Assembly (NCBI RefSeq): GCF_003463065.1
Contig: NZ_QSCM01000001.1
Span: forward strand, 1 to 64,000
Source of the DNA: Blautia sp. OF03-15BH
GTDB lineage: Bacteria > Bacillota > Clostridia > Lachnospirales > Lachnospiraceae
Direction of reading: 5' to 3'
Length of the DNA stretch: 64,000 nucleotides
Shown here: positions 1 to 7,221 of the stretch, in pieces
Layout of the letters: the number at the start of each line of letters is the position of its first letter
How positions within the stretch are numbered: position 1 is the first letter of the stretch
Position numbers and translations under genes: made by a program
Notes under the pieces: model-generated
What the model was told of the DNA's origin: nothing
The model's database searches: none
What the model saw: only the letters and a program-made list of their open reading frames with translations

Positions 1-87
1 GAAATGTCAAAACTGCTTTTTCGTTTACTCCATCATCGATTCTAACCTAAAGAATTTCTCAGTTTCAAAAACTGGAATTTGACTTGC

Positions 88-411
88 CTATTTTCTTAAA
101 ATCTCATGTGGAGCTTCTATTTCATTTGCCAAGGTATGCTCTGTTAATTCTGACATCAATTTCAATTTTTTATTAATCAATGGTCGCATACAATTAGGAA
201 CATGTTCCTGATGCGCTCTGTGGATTGCTACACATTCCTTACAGTTTCCGTGATAACGACAGGCTTTCAGGCAAGGACAGTGATCTTTGTCTTTATACTC
301 CTTACGAAATTCCGCTGCAAATTCTTCTTGCAGTCTCAGTCCCTCGACACGGTTTCCCTTATGAAATTCTACCATTGCATCCAGTTCTTTCTGGTTCCCT
401 TCAATCTTCAT
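88..411 (-). CDS. Small Cys/His-rich protein of unknown function
   Basis: A protein of 107 aa. A charged N-terminal half is followed by a compact cluster, C-P-C...C-x3-HGNC-x2-C...H...C, that looks like a small metal-binding knuckle resembling the short Cys-rich DUF6485-type proteins; this family match is a guess. I start it at the ATG at 411, which has GGAGG 12 bases upstream, and not at the TTG 24 bases further out, which would place the ribosome site inside the gene. It is a lone gene beside mobile-element remnants. No function is assigned. Confidence 0.6.
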   Translation of the reverse strand: MKIEGNQKELDAMVEFHKGNRVEGLRLQEEFAAEFRKEYKDKDHCPCLKACRYHGNCKECVAIHRAHQEHVPNCMRPLINKKLKLMSELTEHTLANEIEAPHEILRK

Positions 412-467
412 GTTATTATAGCGCCTCCATTTCAACTATTCCTCATTTTCTGATAAATTAGAAGTTG

Positions 468-716
468 TTATTGTAAATCATTTTTTGATATTTCAATCGA
501 TGGATAGTGCTCTAAACTTGTTAAGTCAACATCTAATGGAGTAACGTATTCCATATAAAATTTTTCAGGATTTTTATCTTGCAATTTTTTAAGTTTATTC
601 TTAATTTTTTCCTCCTCTGTAGAAACAAAAACCACTGATACTACTCCTACTTTTTCACTTGGATTCATTCTGCTATCTTCAACATTTCCACATAAAATCA
701 TTCTAACTGTATTCAT
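468..716 (-). CDS. Small hypothetical protein
   Basis: An 82-aa protein that I do not recognise. The start at 716 is chosen because a GGAGGAGG box lies 6 bases upstream; an earlier in-frame ATG at 770 would bury that box. The protein has a hydrophobic beta-like N-terminal stretch, a lysine-rich middle helix (KIKNKLKKLQDK) and an acidic C-terminus. It lies between the Cys-rich orphan gene and a TnpV remnant, so it may be cargo of a decayed element. Confidence 0.55.
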   Translation of the reverse strand: MNTVRMILCGNVEDSRMNPSEKVGVVSVVFVSTEEEKIKNKLKKLQDKNPEKFYMEYVTPLDVDLTSLEHYPSIEISKNDLQ

Positions 717-819
717 AATAATCCTCCTCCACATATAACTCCCGATTTGTTGCTCAATTTTCGTATTCAAATTATACCATAAAACTTGTGAACAATTCTA
801 CCGTCATTTTGGAATATAT

Positions 820-855
820 GAGAAAAGTCCGAACAGTTTTCTGCCCGGACTTTCT
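820..855 (-). terminator. Hairpin terminator after tnpV
   Basis: Arms gagaaaagtccg and cggactttctc pair around a 13-base loop directly after the tnpV stop codon. The minus-strand 3' side has no long T run, so this may be a weak terminator or an element-end hairpin. Confidence 0.5.
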
Positions 856-858
856 CGC

Positions 859-1203
859 TCAATCATAAATCAATTCCGCTTTCACAATCTCCTCTGTCTG
901 TGCCTTGCAAGCGTTCATCTGCCGCACCCATTCCATTTGGTTTTCAGCTTTCAGGTGCTCGGTCACGCCGTTTTGCTTTGCCAGCTCTGGCACGATCAGT
1001 TCCATGCGGTTTCGTGCCGCTTCGTCAATCTCGGCGCAATGCTCAAAGAGCTTGTCAGATAGTACCAGCTCATTGAACAGTATCGGGCGGTGCATTTCCA
1101 AATACGCCTTGCGAAGTCTGCCGTAGTGTCCGAGGGGCTTTGTCTTGCGGATAACGATGTTCGGGATAAGATAATCGCCGTTCTGTGTATAAGTGATATT
1201 CAT
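859..1203 (-). CDS. tnpV: TnpV-family transposon protein
   Basis: A 114-aa protein matching the TnpV family of small proteins carried by Tn4451-like and related mobilisable elements of Clostridia. The typical features are an N-terminal YTQNGDYLIPN-like strand, a GRLRKAYL helix and an H-R-x-I-L-x-N-x-L segment. Its biochemical role is not established. The ATG overlaps by ATGA the stop of an upstream reading frame that survives only as a C-terminal fragment, so it was translationally coupled to a larger element gene. The rest of the element is gone. Confidence 0.8.
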   Translation of the reverse strand: MNITYTQNGDYLIPNIVIRKTKPLGHYGRLRKAYLEMHRPILFNELVLSDKLFEHCAEIDEAARNRMELIVPELAKQNGVTEHLKAENQMEWVRQMNACKAQTEEIVKAELIYD

Positions 1204-1422
1204 GCTGTTTGTACTCCTTTCATCGGCTCTCTCTGCGGTAAGCTGCTGACCGGGACGAACACTCTCTTTGCAATATCCTCCGCACGAATGGCGGCTTTCT
1301 TGGCTTCGATTTTTGCCTTTTTCCGCTTCTTGATTTTGTCCTCGTATCGCTTCTGCGCTCCGCTGGCTTTCCGCTTCAAGTAGTTCTGATGAAGCCTGTC
1401 CTTGCGTTCCTCACGTTTGCGG
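1200..1422 (-). pseudogene. C-terminal remnant of a mobile-element protein
   Basis: A reading frame of about 74 codons, very rich in Lys, Arg and Glu (for example KKRKKAKIEAKKAA), runs open to a TGA at 1200 that overlaps the tnpV start. It has no start of its own and begins abruptly at the junction with an Rpn-type fragment near 1422. I read it as the tail of the gene that normally precedes tnpV, perhaps a recombinase or relaxase; the identity is not resolved. The junction marks the right edge of the decayed element. Confidence 0.55.
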
Positions 1423-1660
1423 ATGCCGTAGCTTCTTCCTCCGACACATGAAATTCCTGCATAACGTTATTAACTGTACTTTTCTCATCAAGGTTAAGTC
1501 TTTTACAAGTTCTGACAATTTCTTGAATACCTTTCTGAATACCCTCCTGAACGCCTTCTTGCCTTCCTTTCTGAAAGCCTTCATTTACTAATTCTTCCAA
1601 TGCATTGCACATATACATCTGACCTCCTTTTTCCCCGGGTTTCAAAGTATGGTCAATCAT
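1423..1660 (-). pseudogene. Rpn/PD-(D/E)XK transposase-nuclease C-terminal fragment, copy 1
   Basis: About 80 codons are homologous to the tail of Rpn-type (PDDEXK transposase) proteins: a GGQMYMCNALEELVNEG core, then a G-x-x-x-G-rich helix (KGRQEGVQEGIQKGIQE) and an SEEEATA end. The last codons of the family are replaced by unrelated sequence where the TnpV element joins. A near-identical fragment in the same orientation lies at 3867-4116, on the other side of the Septu genes. It lacks the nuclease domain and is not expected to function. Confidence 0.65.
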
Positions 1661-1696
1661 TTTCTACGATTACTTCAGCAAATCAATATGTACTGT

Positions 1697-2362
1697 TTAT
1701 TCAAAATCCTTACAATATTCTTCTTTTGTTCCCTTAAAAGAGGATATCAGCATTTGCCGGACTTCTTTATCATCTTTGAAGACCTCCACCCAGACCGAGA
1801 AAAAGCCCGTTGCCAACGCCAGCTGTTCCGTTTGCTTTAAAAAAGCTTTTCGCAGAGAAGAATCCTTTAGTTTTTCCAGAGTCTTTTTATTCTCCAGCGC
1901 GCAATTTCTGGCTTCATTTCTTGACCGATACCGCCGATCTTTATCCTTTGGCGTAAGGGGAAAATGATCCAACTGTAAAAGATCAAATAAGCGTTCCGCC
2001 TTATCCCGTTCTTCTCTTCCCTTACCTTCCAAATATGCTTCGTTCAATCTCGGCAAATCTTTATCATACAAATATGCATGAAAAGTATCATCCTCATCTG
2101 GCCAAAGATACTTTCCTTTTTCCCCTTTCCCTACGCGGGTTCCCTTTCGGGTATTACAATATTTGCAGGAAAGTAACAGATTTTCCCATTCCAGTTCTGC
2201 ACCGCCCTTGGCCTTGGCTTCTTTATGTTCTACTTCCGGCGCATGATTGATGGTCATTTCACAAAAGGAGCAATAGGCACCTAATCGTGCTTCCAAATCC
2301 TTTTCTGCATCTTTATATTGCGTATATTCCTGCGGTGCTTCTCCCTTATCAACAGGTCTCAT
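1697..2362 (-). CDS. ptuB: HNH endonuclease, Septu PtuB-like
   Basis: A 221-aa protein with a clear zinc-associated HNH module near the N-terminus: C31-x2-C34, the V-E-H motif with H46, E-N-L-L-L around N61, and C66-x2-C69-N70. The C-terminal half is helical and charged. Its ATG overlaps the stop of the upstream ATPase gene (ATGA), which indicates tight coupling. An ATPase plus HNH pair is the composition of Septu anti-phage systems (PtuA/PtuB), where PtuB is the nucleic-acid-cutting effector. The assignment rests on architecture and pairing; subtype is not determined. A fused retron partner was not seen nearby. Confidence 0.82.
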   Translation of the reverse strand: MRPVDKGEAPQEYTQYKDAEKDLEARLGAYCSFCEMTINHAPEVEHKEAKAKGGAELEWENLLLSCKYCNTRKGTRVGKGEKGKYLWPDEDDTFHAYLYDKDLPRLNEAYLEGKGREERDKAERLFDLLQLDHFPLTPKDKDRRYRSRNEARNCALENKKTLEKLKDSSLRKAFLKQTEQLALATGFFSVWVEVFKDDKEVRQMLISSFKGTKEEYCKDFE

Positions 2363-3696
2363 GATCCTTCTATCTCCGCTCTCTTTTCAAGATATTTCTG
2401 CTGCATCCAGGCATTATAAGCAGGATTATCACTGTATTCCGCCGATAAAACATCCAGCTTTTCTTTCAATGCCTGCAATTCTTCCTCTGATGATGCTCCT
2501 TTTAATGCTTTAAAATACGCATCTGCTGCCTGATACATTTTTACTTTCTTTTCACTGTACTGTACAATGGGTACATCCATAATATCTTCTGCAATATCTT
2601 CAATGCTTTGTCCAGAGTATTCTTCATCGAGAATTGTGTCCAAAGCAATCAGTTCCCCCGGCTCCAATGACTGAATAATGAAGGGAGAATGTGTCGCACA
2701 GATAAACTGAACTCTAGGAAACAGCTCTTTCAGGATCCTTACAATCCTTCTCTGCCAGGTCGGATGTAAACTTAAGTCTAACTCATCTATTACAACGATT
2801 CCTGGAGTTAATCTCAATGTATCTTTCTCCAGATACGGATTCAAAATACACATTTTGGTCGCTATGTCCGTTACTATTTTAATTACGTTTCGATAACCGT
2901 CACTTAAAGCTGAAAAATTTATTACCGTGCCATCTGAATTTTTGACTGCGATTTCACCATATCTTGATGAATACAATACCTGTTGTCCGGGTTCCAATTC
3001 CTCTTTCAGACTATATTTCACTGCATCCATAATCACTTCATAGGCAGGTAATGGTTTTCCATCATTCTCTTCAGAAGCAAGATTTCCTAATAATTTTATA
3101 TACTCGAAAGGAGTCTGATTACCTCTTTTTGGATCCAGGCATCTTTGGTAGGCATCTGTTCTTCCCGGAATCCGATCCATTTCCCCGGTTCTGTTCTCGT
3201 TCCATAATCTTGCGGAACTTAAATATAAAACCAGCGGATATATTTGCCCAGCATCTGATCCATCTGCTTCCCTAATAGCTTTTTCCCATCCTTCAACTAC
3301 TTCACGCATTGGATTTTTTCCGATAAATTTTGTACGACCGCCTGCTTTTTCAAGGCTTCTCACACACTTTTTAAGAGATTTGTCCCATATAAAATGACTG
3401 GAAATCTTACAAGGGAACTGTTGCACAGTGGCAGTTACGGCTACATTCTTCACCTGTTTTAATGTTTTTTTCAACACGTCACTATCTGAAATATTATGAC
3501 CGAATCTGCTCGGTACATATTCTTTAAAGGCAGTTAAATACGCACCTAAAATAACGGTTGCTGCTTCCAATATTGCTGTCTTTCCGGACGCATTTTTTCC
3601 TATAATGACATTCATCCGCGGATTGAGCTCATATGTGACATTTTCAAATTTTCTAAAATGAAATAGTTCTATATCTTTTAAGTAAAACTGCTCCAT
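2359..3696 (-). CDS. ptuA: AAA/ABC-type ATPase, Septu PtuA-like
   Basis: A 445-aa P-loop ATPase of the AAA_15/AAA_21 (RecF/SMC-like) type. Visible motifs are Walker A GKNASGKT at 33-40, a signature-like FSALSDGYRN around 261-270, Walker B IVVIDELDLSLHP around 299-311, and CATHSPF with the switch histidine near 336. No coiled-coil arms are present, as in PtuA and OLD-like defence ATPases. I start at 3696, where GGAGG lies 6 bases upstream; the ATG at 3708 sits before that box. It is the first gene of a two-gene operon with the HNH nuclease. Inferred role: regulatory ATPase that controls the nuclease during phage infection. Confidence 0.82.
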   Translation of the reverse strand: MEQFYLKDIELFHFRKFENVTYELNPRMNVIIGKNASGKTAILEAATVILGAYLTAFKEYVPSRFGHNISDSDVLKKTLKQVKNVAVTATVQQFPCKISSHFIWDKSLKKCVRSLEKAGGRTKFIGKNPMREVVEGWEKAIREADGSDAGQIYPLVLYLSSARLWNENRTGEMDRIPGRTDAYQRCLDPKRGNQTPFEYIKLLGNLASEENDGKPLPAYEVIMDAVKYSLKEELEPGQQVLYSSRYGEIAVKNSDGTVINFSALSDGYRNVIKIVTDIATKMCILNPYLEKDTLRLTPGIVVIDELDLSLHPTWQRRIVRILKELFPRVQFICATHSPFIIQSLEPGELIALDTILDEEYSGQSIEDIAEDIMDVPIVQYSEKKVKMYQAADAYFKALKGASSEEELQALKEKLDVLSAEYSDNPAYNAWMQQKYLEKRAEIEGS

Positions 3697-3827
3697 ATTT
3701 TCCTCCATACTTAAGCAGCCAAAAAATTCTGTTCCTTTTCAGCATCTTCTCTCTTTATATATCATATAGTATACCTGTTTTAGAGGTAAAAGCAACATTT
3801 CTTTACTTCACAATATCATAAGAAATA

Positions 3828-3857
3828 GGATGTAGGTCACTCAAGCAACCTGCATCC
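3828..3857. terminator. Hairpin after the second Rpn fragment
   Basis: Ten-base arms ggatgtaggt and acctgcatcc pair with one mismatch around a 10-base loop, just past the stop of the Rpn fragment. It looks like the retained terminator of the original gene. Confidence 0.45.
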
Positions 3858-3866
3858 CTTCTAGTA

Positions 3867-4193
3867 TTACCAATATTTTTTCACATATGCCGTAGCTTCT
3901 TCCTCCGACACAGGAAATTCCTGCATGACATTATTAACTGTACTTTTCTCATCAAGGTTAAGACTCTTACAAGTTCTGACAATTGCCTGGATACCTTCCA
4001 GCCTTCCTTTCTGAATACCTGTCTGAACGCCTTCATTTACTAATTCTTTCAATGCATTGCACATATACATCTGACCTCCTTTTTCCTCGGATTTCAAAGT
4101 ATGGTCGATCAGTTTCTGTGATTCTGTGCGGTATTGATTTTTATAATCCCATTCGTAAATGGGGCATCCTACGCAATCTTTTAGGAAATGCAA
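3867..4193 (-). pseudogene. Rpn/PD-(D/E)XK transposase-nuclease C-terminal fragment, copy 2
   Basis: An open frame of 108 codons whose last 80 match copy 1 at 1423-1660 (GGQMYMCNALKELVNEG, G-rich helix, SEEEATA) and which keeps the family's natural end YVKKYW. The only start is a TTG inside the upstream DUF3990-locus gene, and the catalytic nuclease domain is missing, so I call it a truncated remnant. Together with copy 1 it makes a direct repeat of roughly 235 bases bracketing the Septu operon. Confidence 0.6.
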
Positions 4194-4411
4194 TAATCAT
4201 AAAGATTCAAAAGATAGTCTGGGCTTTCTCGCCAAATACCAGTATCATAGTCAAAGAGTGCCTCATATACTTTAGAGCTGGTAAAGCGAAGCAACGCATC
4301 TTCATATGAAATACCCTCACGCAAAGAAAGCTCTTCGACAGCATCACGCATAAGACTAACAGCACAACTTTCCTTTTGTGAGTCTGTAAAATTATAGTTT
4401 AATGTCTCCAT
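4181..4411 (-). CDS. Small protein partnered with DUF3990 gene
   Basis: A 76-aa acidic, helical protein. Its start lies 20 bases inside the end of the DUF3990 gene, so the two are translationally coupled. Small genes of this kind commonly accompany DUF3990 and DUF3791 genes in gut Firmicutes. I infer an antitoxin or accessory role, based only on size, overlap and context. Confidence 0.6.
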   Translation of the reverse strand: METLNYNFTDSQKESCAVSLMRDAVEELSLREGISYEDALLRFTSSKVYEALFDYDTGIWRESPDYLLNLYDYCIS

Positions 4412-4952
4412 AGCGATCGCTCCTTATAAATTCGAGATGGTCAACGGCATCCTGTGTACGGAAACAGAATTGATCTTTCAAACGATTTGGCAGTAATTTC
4501 TCAATAGTAGTTTTGTCAGCTTCCGGAGTTCCGGGAATACCAAAATCAACACCACCAATATAACGCTGTAAGGTACGCGCTGTCTGGTCATCTGCAATTT
4601 TACCGCCAATAATGTCAATAGTTCTATATTTTTTCAAAAGCTGTGGAAACAAATCCTTTTTTCGATTTGCTGATACAAAATGGAGCCACTCAACAGTTGC
4701 TCCCTGAAAGCAATATGCCAGGATATTTGGATCATAATGGAACTTATAAACAGATATCTGACCATCTGCCGGATTGAAGTCTTCTGAAACGCTACCAAGG
4801 CGTATAGCTTTCCTTACAGAAAGCTGAACATAATTGTACGCCTGCTCGTAAGAAGAAGTGAGGTAAAACCCACGGCCAAAATCAAGCCCACCAAAACAGC
4901 GATCCAAGTCAATCTCTGGTATACCAATATAGCTACCGTGATATAGAAGCAT
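4392..4952 (-). CDS. DUF3990 protein, ADP-ribosyltransferase-like fold
   Basis: A 186-aa protein that starts with the family hallmark MLLYHGS, followed by LDFGRGFYLT. These two blocks match the H and Y strands of ADP-ribosyltransferase folds (H5 and Y30 here); the third catalytic position is probably in QFCFRTQDA near the C-terminus, where a glutamate is not obvious. The likely role is a NAD-using toxin-like enzyme, by inference. The right end of the IS200/IS605 element lies about 12 bases upstream of the start codon, so the natural promoter has been displaced; only a weak AGGATGG box, very close to the ATG, is left. It overlaps the next small gene by 20 bases. Confidence 0.75.
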   Translation of the reverse strand: MLLYHGSYIGIPEIDLDRCFGGLDFGRGFYLTSSYEQAYNYVQLSVRKAIRLGSVSEDFNPADGQISVYKFHYDPNILAYCFQGATVEWLHFVSANRKKDLFPQLLKKYRTIDIIGGKIADDQTARTLQRYIGGVDFGIPGTPEADKTTIEKLLPNRLKDQFCFRTQDAVDHLEFIRSDRYGDIKL

Positions 4953-4964
4953 TCCATCCTGTAG

Positions 4965-5129
4965 GTGACCCTCACATGACTAAAGTCACGTGCTTCCAGA
5001 CGCTTTAGGCGTCAGACTAAATATCGGCGGATACGCCTGTAACTTAGGTCTGCGCGGTTATGCGCTTTTTCCATACCGGATACGGCAGGTTCCCACATTG
5101 CAGGTAGTCCACTGTATATCTGCCTGCAT
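4965..5129 (-). ncRNA. Probable omega (reRNA) guide RNA and IS right end
   Basis: Downstream of the tnpB stop is about 165 bases of non-coding, foldable sequence. It includes gacgcctaaagcgtc and a terminal hairpin with arms cacgtgact and agtcatgtg, followed by agggtcac. This matches the layout of TnpB-associated omega RNAs, whose scaffold ends at the right end so that the flanking sequence (ctacaggatggaatg...) becomes the guide. The call is by position and structure; the 5' limit, which usually lies inside tnpB, is unknown. Confidence 0.55.
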
Positions 5130-6458
5130 TTATACTGCCTTTAAGATCTCCATCTGTAGATGAAGTTCTCTCAGATCTGCATAAACACATGAGGTTCTAC
5201 GCTTTACGGAAGGAACTTTTGCCTCCAGTAAAGACCTTTCCGTTGCCGGAAGGGGTTTTAAAAGTTCACGGATAAAATATCTCGCTCCGATATTATAAGA
5301 AGCTGAGAGATCACAGTGATATCTTTTTCCTGTCGAAAAGCTACACAAGCTATGGTTCTTCCCATCACGCAGGACTGCCCCGGACCCGTCATATGCCAGC
5401 CGGCTGGTATTCCACGCACAGATCCTGGATACACGCATCCCTTTCCTGTGTGCCTGATGCTCACAGCGTTTCTGGATATCCCGCTTTCTCCACAGATGCA
5501 GCTTCTGTTTCTTATTTCCCGCTATCTTTCCCTGCATCTCCAGATACTCGAATACGATAACGTCCGAATGGTGTTCTTCTGCATAAGCGCTGACTGCCCC
5601 GGCGATCTTCCTCGCTAATTCTGCGTTCAGGCGGCTGGCATACTCCCATCTCCCTCCTGCCTGTACAGAACTATGCTCCCTCTGGAATCTCCGGATCCGT
5701 CCCAGCACACGGTACATCCGGTCTTTTTCACTGGGAAAGTTGATAAACTTCCTCCCCAGGACAGTTCCGTCTGAACGCATGATCGTACAGATCGCATCGG
5801 TATTGATCCCCAGATCCACACTGCAGATGATCTGTTCTTCTACTGCTGTTTTCGTAAGTGTTACTTCTTCTGTATAGAAAAAACGCAGAAAATACCGGCG
5901 CTGTCTCTTTTCCAGGGTCGGGGCTGACGCTTTCTTCCCCTTCCAGTTTCTCCGAAGATATTCCATATCGGTATGTTTTAAACATACCCGGAACCATTTC
6001 CAGTCGTGTCCGTCGTACAGCTTCAGATATGCCTCATCCTTTCCTTCTCCGCCTTCCCGGTACATCACATCCCGGTAAAAGACCGGCATGGCATGGTTTT
6101 CGCAGCTGAGTCTCGGCTTTCCGGTCAGCTTTCCGGTTTTCGTCCACTGTTCCAGCCGGGTCTCATACGAAGATATACTTCCAAGTGCATGCTGGATCGC
6201 CGCCCTGCGGAGATAAGACGGCATCTTCGGAAAACAAAGGTCAAAATCAAACCGGGCAGTATTTTTCTTCGTCGTGTGTACCATATGCTCTGCAGCATTA
6301 AAACGCTTTTTTGTCTCCGGGATCTCCCGCAGTTCTTCCCATACCTGCATGTAGATCTCTGTCAGGTAACTGACTGCCTGACGATAGGTTTTCATTGTCA
6401 GACGGAGCGGGATATTCGGTTTTCGTATCTCCGCACCATAACTGGATACTGTCCGCAT
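5130..6458 (-). CDS. tnpB: TnpB RNA-guided nuclease (IS200/IS605)
   Basis: A 442-aa TnpB-family protein. The RuvC residues are present: D in SVDLGINTD near 215, E in IVFEYLEM near 304, and D in CDLSASYNIG near 383. The zinc ribbon between the last two is unusual: the first CxxC is not recognisable, and only a LCSFSTGKRYHC segment supplies two cysteines, with a lone Cys near 347. The start at 6458 has a GGGGGAAG box 4 bases upstream. TnpB uses the omega RNA to cut donor sites and so keeps the element. With all three acidic residues present, a nuclease is more likely than a TldR-type dead repressor. Confidence 0.88.
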   Translation of the reverse strand: MRTVSSYGAEIRKPNIPLRLTMKTYRQAVSYLTEIYMQVWEELREIPETKKRFNAAEHMVHTTKKNTARFDFDLCFPKMPSYLRRAAIQHALGSISSYETRLEQWTKTGKLTGKPRLSCENHAMPVFYRDVMYREGGEGKDEAYLKLYDGHDWKWFRVCLKHTDMEYLRRNWKGKKASAPTLEKRQRRYFLRFFYTEEVTLTKTAVEEQIICSVDLGINTDAICTIMRSDGTVLGRKFINFPSEKDRMYRVLGRIRRFQREHSSVQAGGRWEYASRLNAELARKIAGAVSAYAEEHHSDVIVFEYLEMQGKIAGNKKQKLHLWRKRDIQKRCEHQAHRKGMRVSRICAWNTSRLAYDGSGAVLRDGKNHSLCSFSTGKRYHCDLSASYNIGARYFIRELLKPLPATERSLLEAKVPSVKRRTSCVYADLRELHLQMEILKAV

Positions 6459-6509
6459 CTTCTTCCCCCTTTCCCACAAAAACAAACGTTTCTGAACCGG
6501 CCCTTCTAC

Positions 6510-6953
6510 TCAGAGTTTTCTCTTTTCTTTTTCCTTCTGGCCTTCGATATAGGCAGATACCTGCTCACGGCTCCGGTCACTGACGGTCACAGCACAATAA
6601 GACGGGTTCCACAAGTGTCCTCCCCACAGTTCTTTTTTCAGCTCCGGATGTACAAGGAACATCTGACGTGCAAGATTCCCTTTCATGATCTTGATCATAT
6701 CTGAAATATAAAACTGCGGCCGGCAATCCACAAGCATATGGATATGATCCGGCATGACTTCCATTGCCAGGATCTGAAATTGATACTCCTCTGCCAGATC
6801 CTGCAGCATCTTTTTGCATTCCAGGTCAATCCCGTCTTTTAATACTTTCTTCCTGTATTTCGTACACCAGACCAGATGATACTGCAGAGAATATACATAT
6901 CCTCTACCATATGAAAGTTGATTTTTATTTATATTAAGTATCTCTTTTTCCAT
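6510..6953 (-). CDS. tnpA: TnpA, Y1 HUH transposase (IS200/IS605)
   Basis: A 147-aa single-strand transposase. The HUH motif is DHIHMLV (H70 and H72), and the catalytic tyrosine is likely Y135 in VSAYIEGQ. Length and motif spacing are normal for the family. The start at 6953 has no ribosome binding site, but a promoter (TTTACT, 17 bases, TATAAT) places the transcript start at about the ATG, so the mRNA should be leaderless. tnpB follows after 51 bases in the same direction. Confidence 0.9.
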   Translation of the reverse strand: MEKEILNINKNQLSYGRGYVYSLQYHLVWCTKYRKKVLKDGIDLECKKMLQDLAEEYQFQILAMEVMPDHIHMLVDCRPQFYISDMIKIMKGNLARQMFLVHPELKKELWGGHLWNPSYCAVTVSDRSREQVSAYIEGQKEKEKRKL

Positions 6954-6959
6954 GTCTAT

Positions 6960-6988
6960 ATTATACCATATGTGCTTCTTTAAGTAAA
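6960..6988 (-). promoter_or_regulatory. Promoter of a leaderless tnpA transcript
   Basis: On the minus strand, TTTACT at 6983-6988 and TATAAT at 6960-6965 are 17 bases apart. Only 6 bases separate the -10 box from the tnpA ATG, so transcription should start at or within the start codon. Confidence 0.65.
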
Positions 6989-7007
6989 CATTTGTTCTGG
7001 ATATTTT

Positions 7008-7150
7008 GTAACTATTCAGAGCCAGGCAGATTTTCAGCAAAAAGTGTGAGTCATGCTTGCATGAACGAACACTTTTGACTGGAAATCTATTTGACGAGAA
7101 GCCACAACGAGAGGAAGCACAGAGGAATCGAGGTGGCTCTGAATAGTTAC
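7008..7150. mobile_element. 143-base MITE with 17-base inverted ends
   Basis: Perfect inverted ends gtaactattcagagcca (7008-7024) and its complement (7134-7150) flank a foldable interior, with arms at 7028-7047 and 7069-7088 that match at 17 of 20 positions. The 8-base word gatatttt is present on both sides (7000-7007 and 7151-7158) as a target duplication. There is no coding sequence. The pattern is that of a non-autonomous DNA transposon mobilised in trans. Confidence 0.85.
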
Positions 7151-7159
7151 GATATTTTT

Positions 7160-7212
7160 ATAAAAAATTGCGCGTCTAACTCATCACTGAAGTAACGAGA
7201 ATGCGACGCGCA
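7160..7212 (-). terminator. Terminator of the DUF3791 gene
   Basis: Arms tgcgcgtc (7169-7176) and gacgcgca (7205-7212) form a perfect 8-base stem with a long loop, followed on the minus strand by a run of six T. It follows the DUF3791 stop directly and lies just outside the MITE. Confidence 0.75.
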
Positions 7213-7221
7213 GTTATTCAA

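Larger units (their letters stand above)
4965..7000 (-). mobile_element. IS200/IS605-type insertion sequence (tnpA + tnpB)
   Basis: The element holds a Y1 transposase gene and a TnpB gene in the same direction. The right end is placed near 4965, where structured sequence ends against the DUF3990 gene; the left end lies between the tnpA promoter (about 6990) and the MITE at 7008 and is not resolved. IS200/IS605 elements insert without target duplication, and none is seen. The insertion separates the DUF3990 gene from a DUF3791 gene at 7222-7443. Confidence 0.8.
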
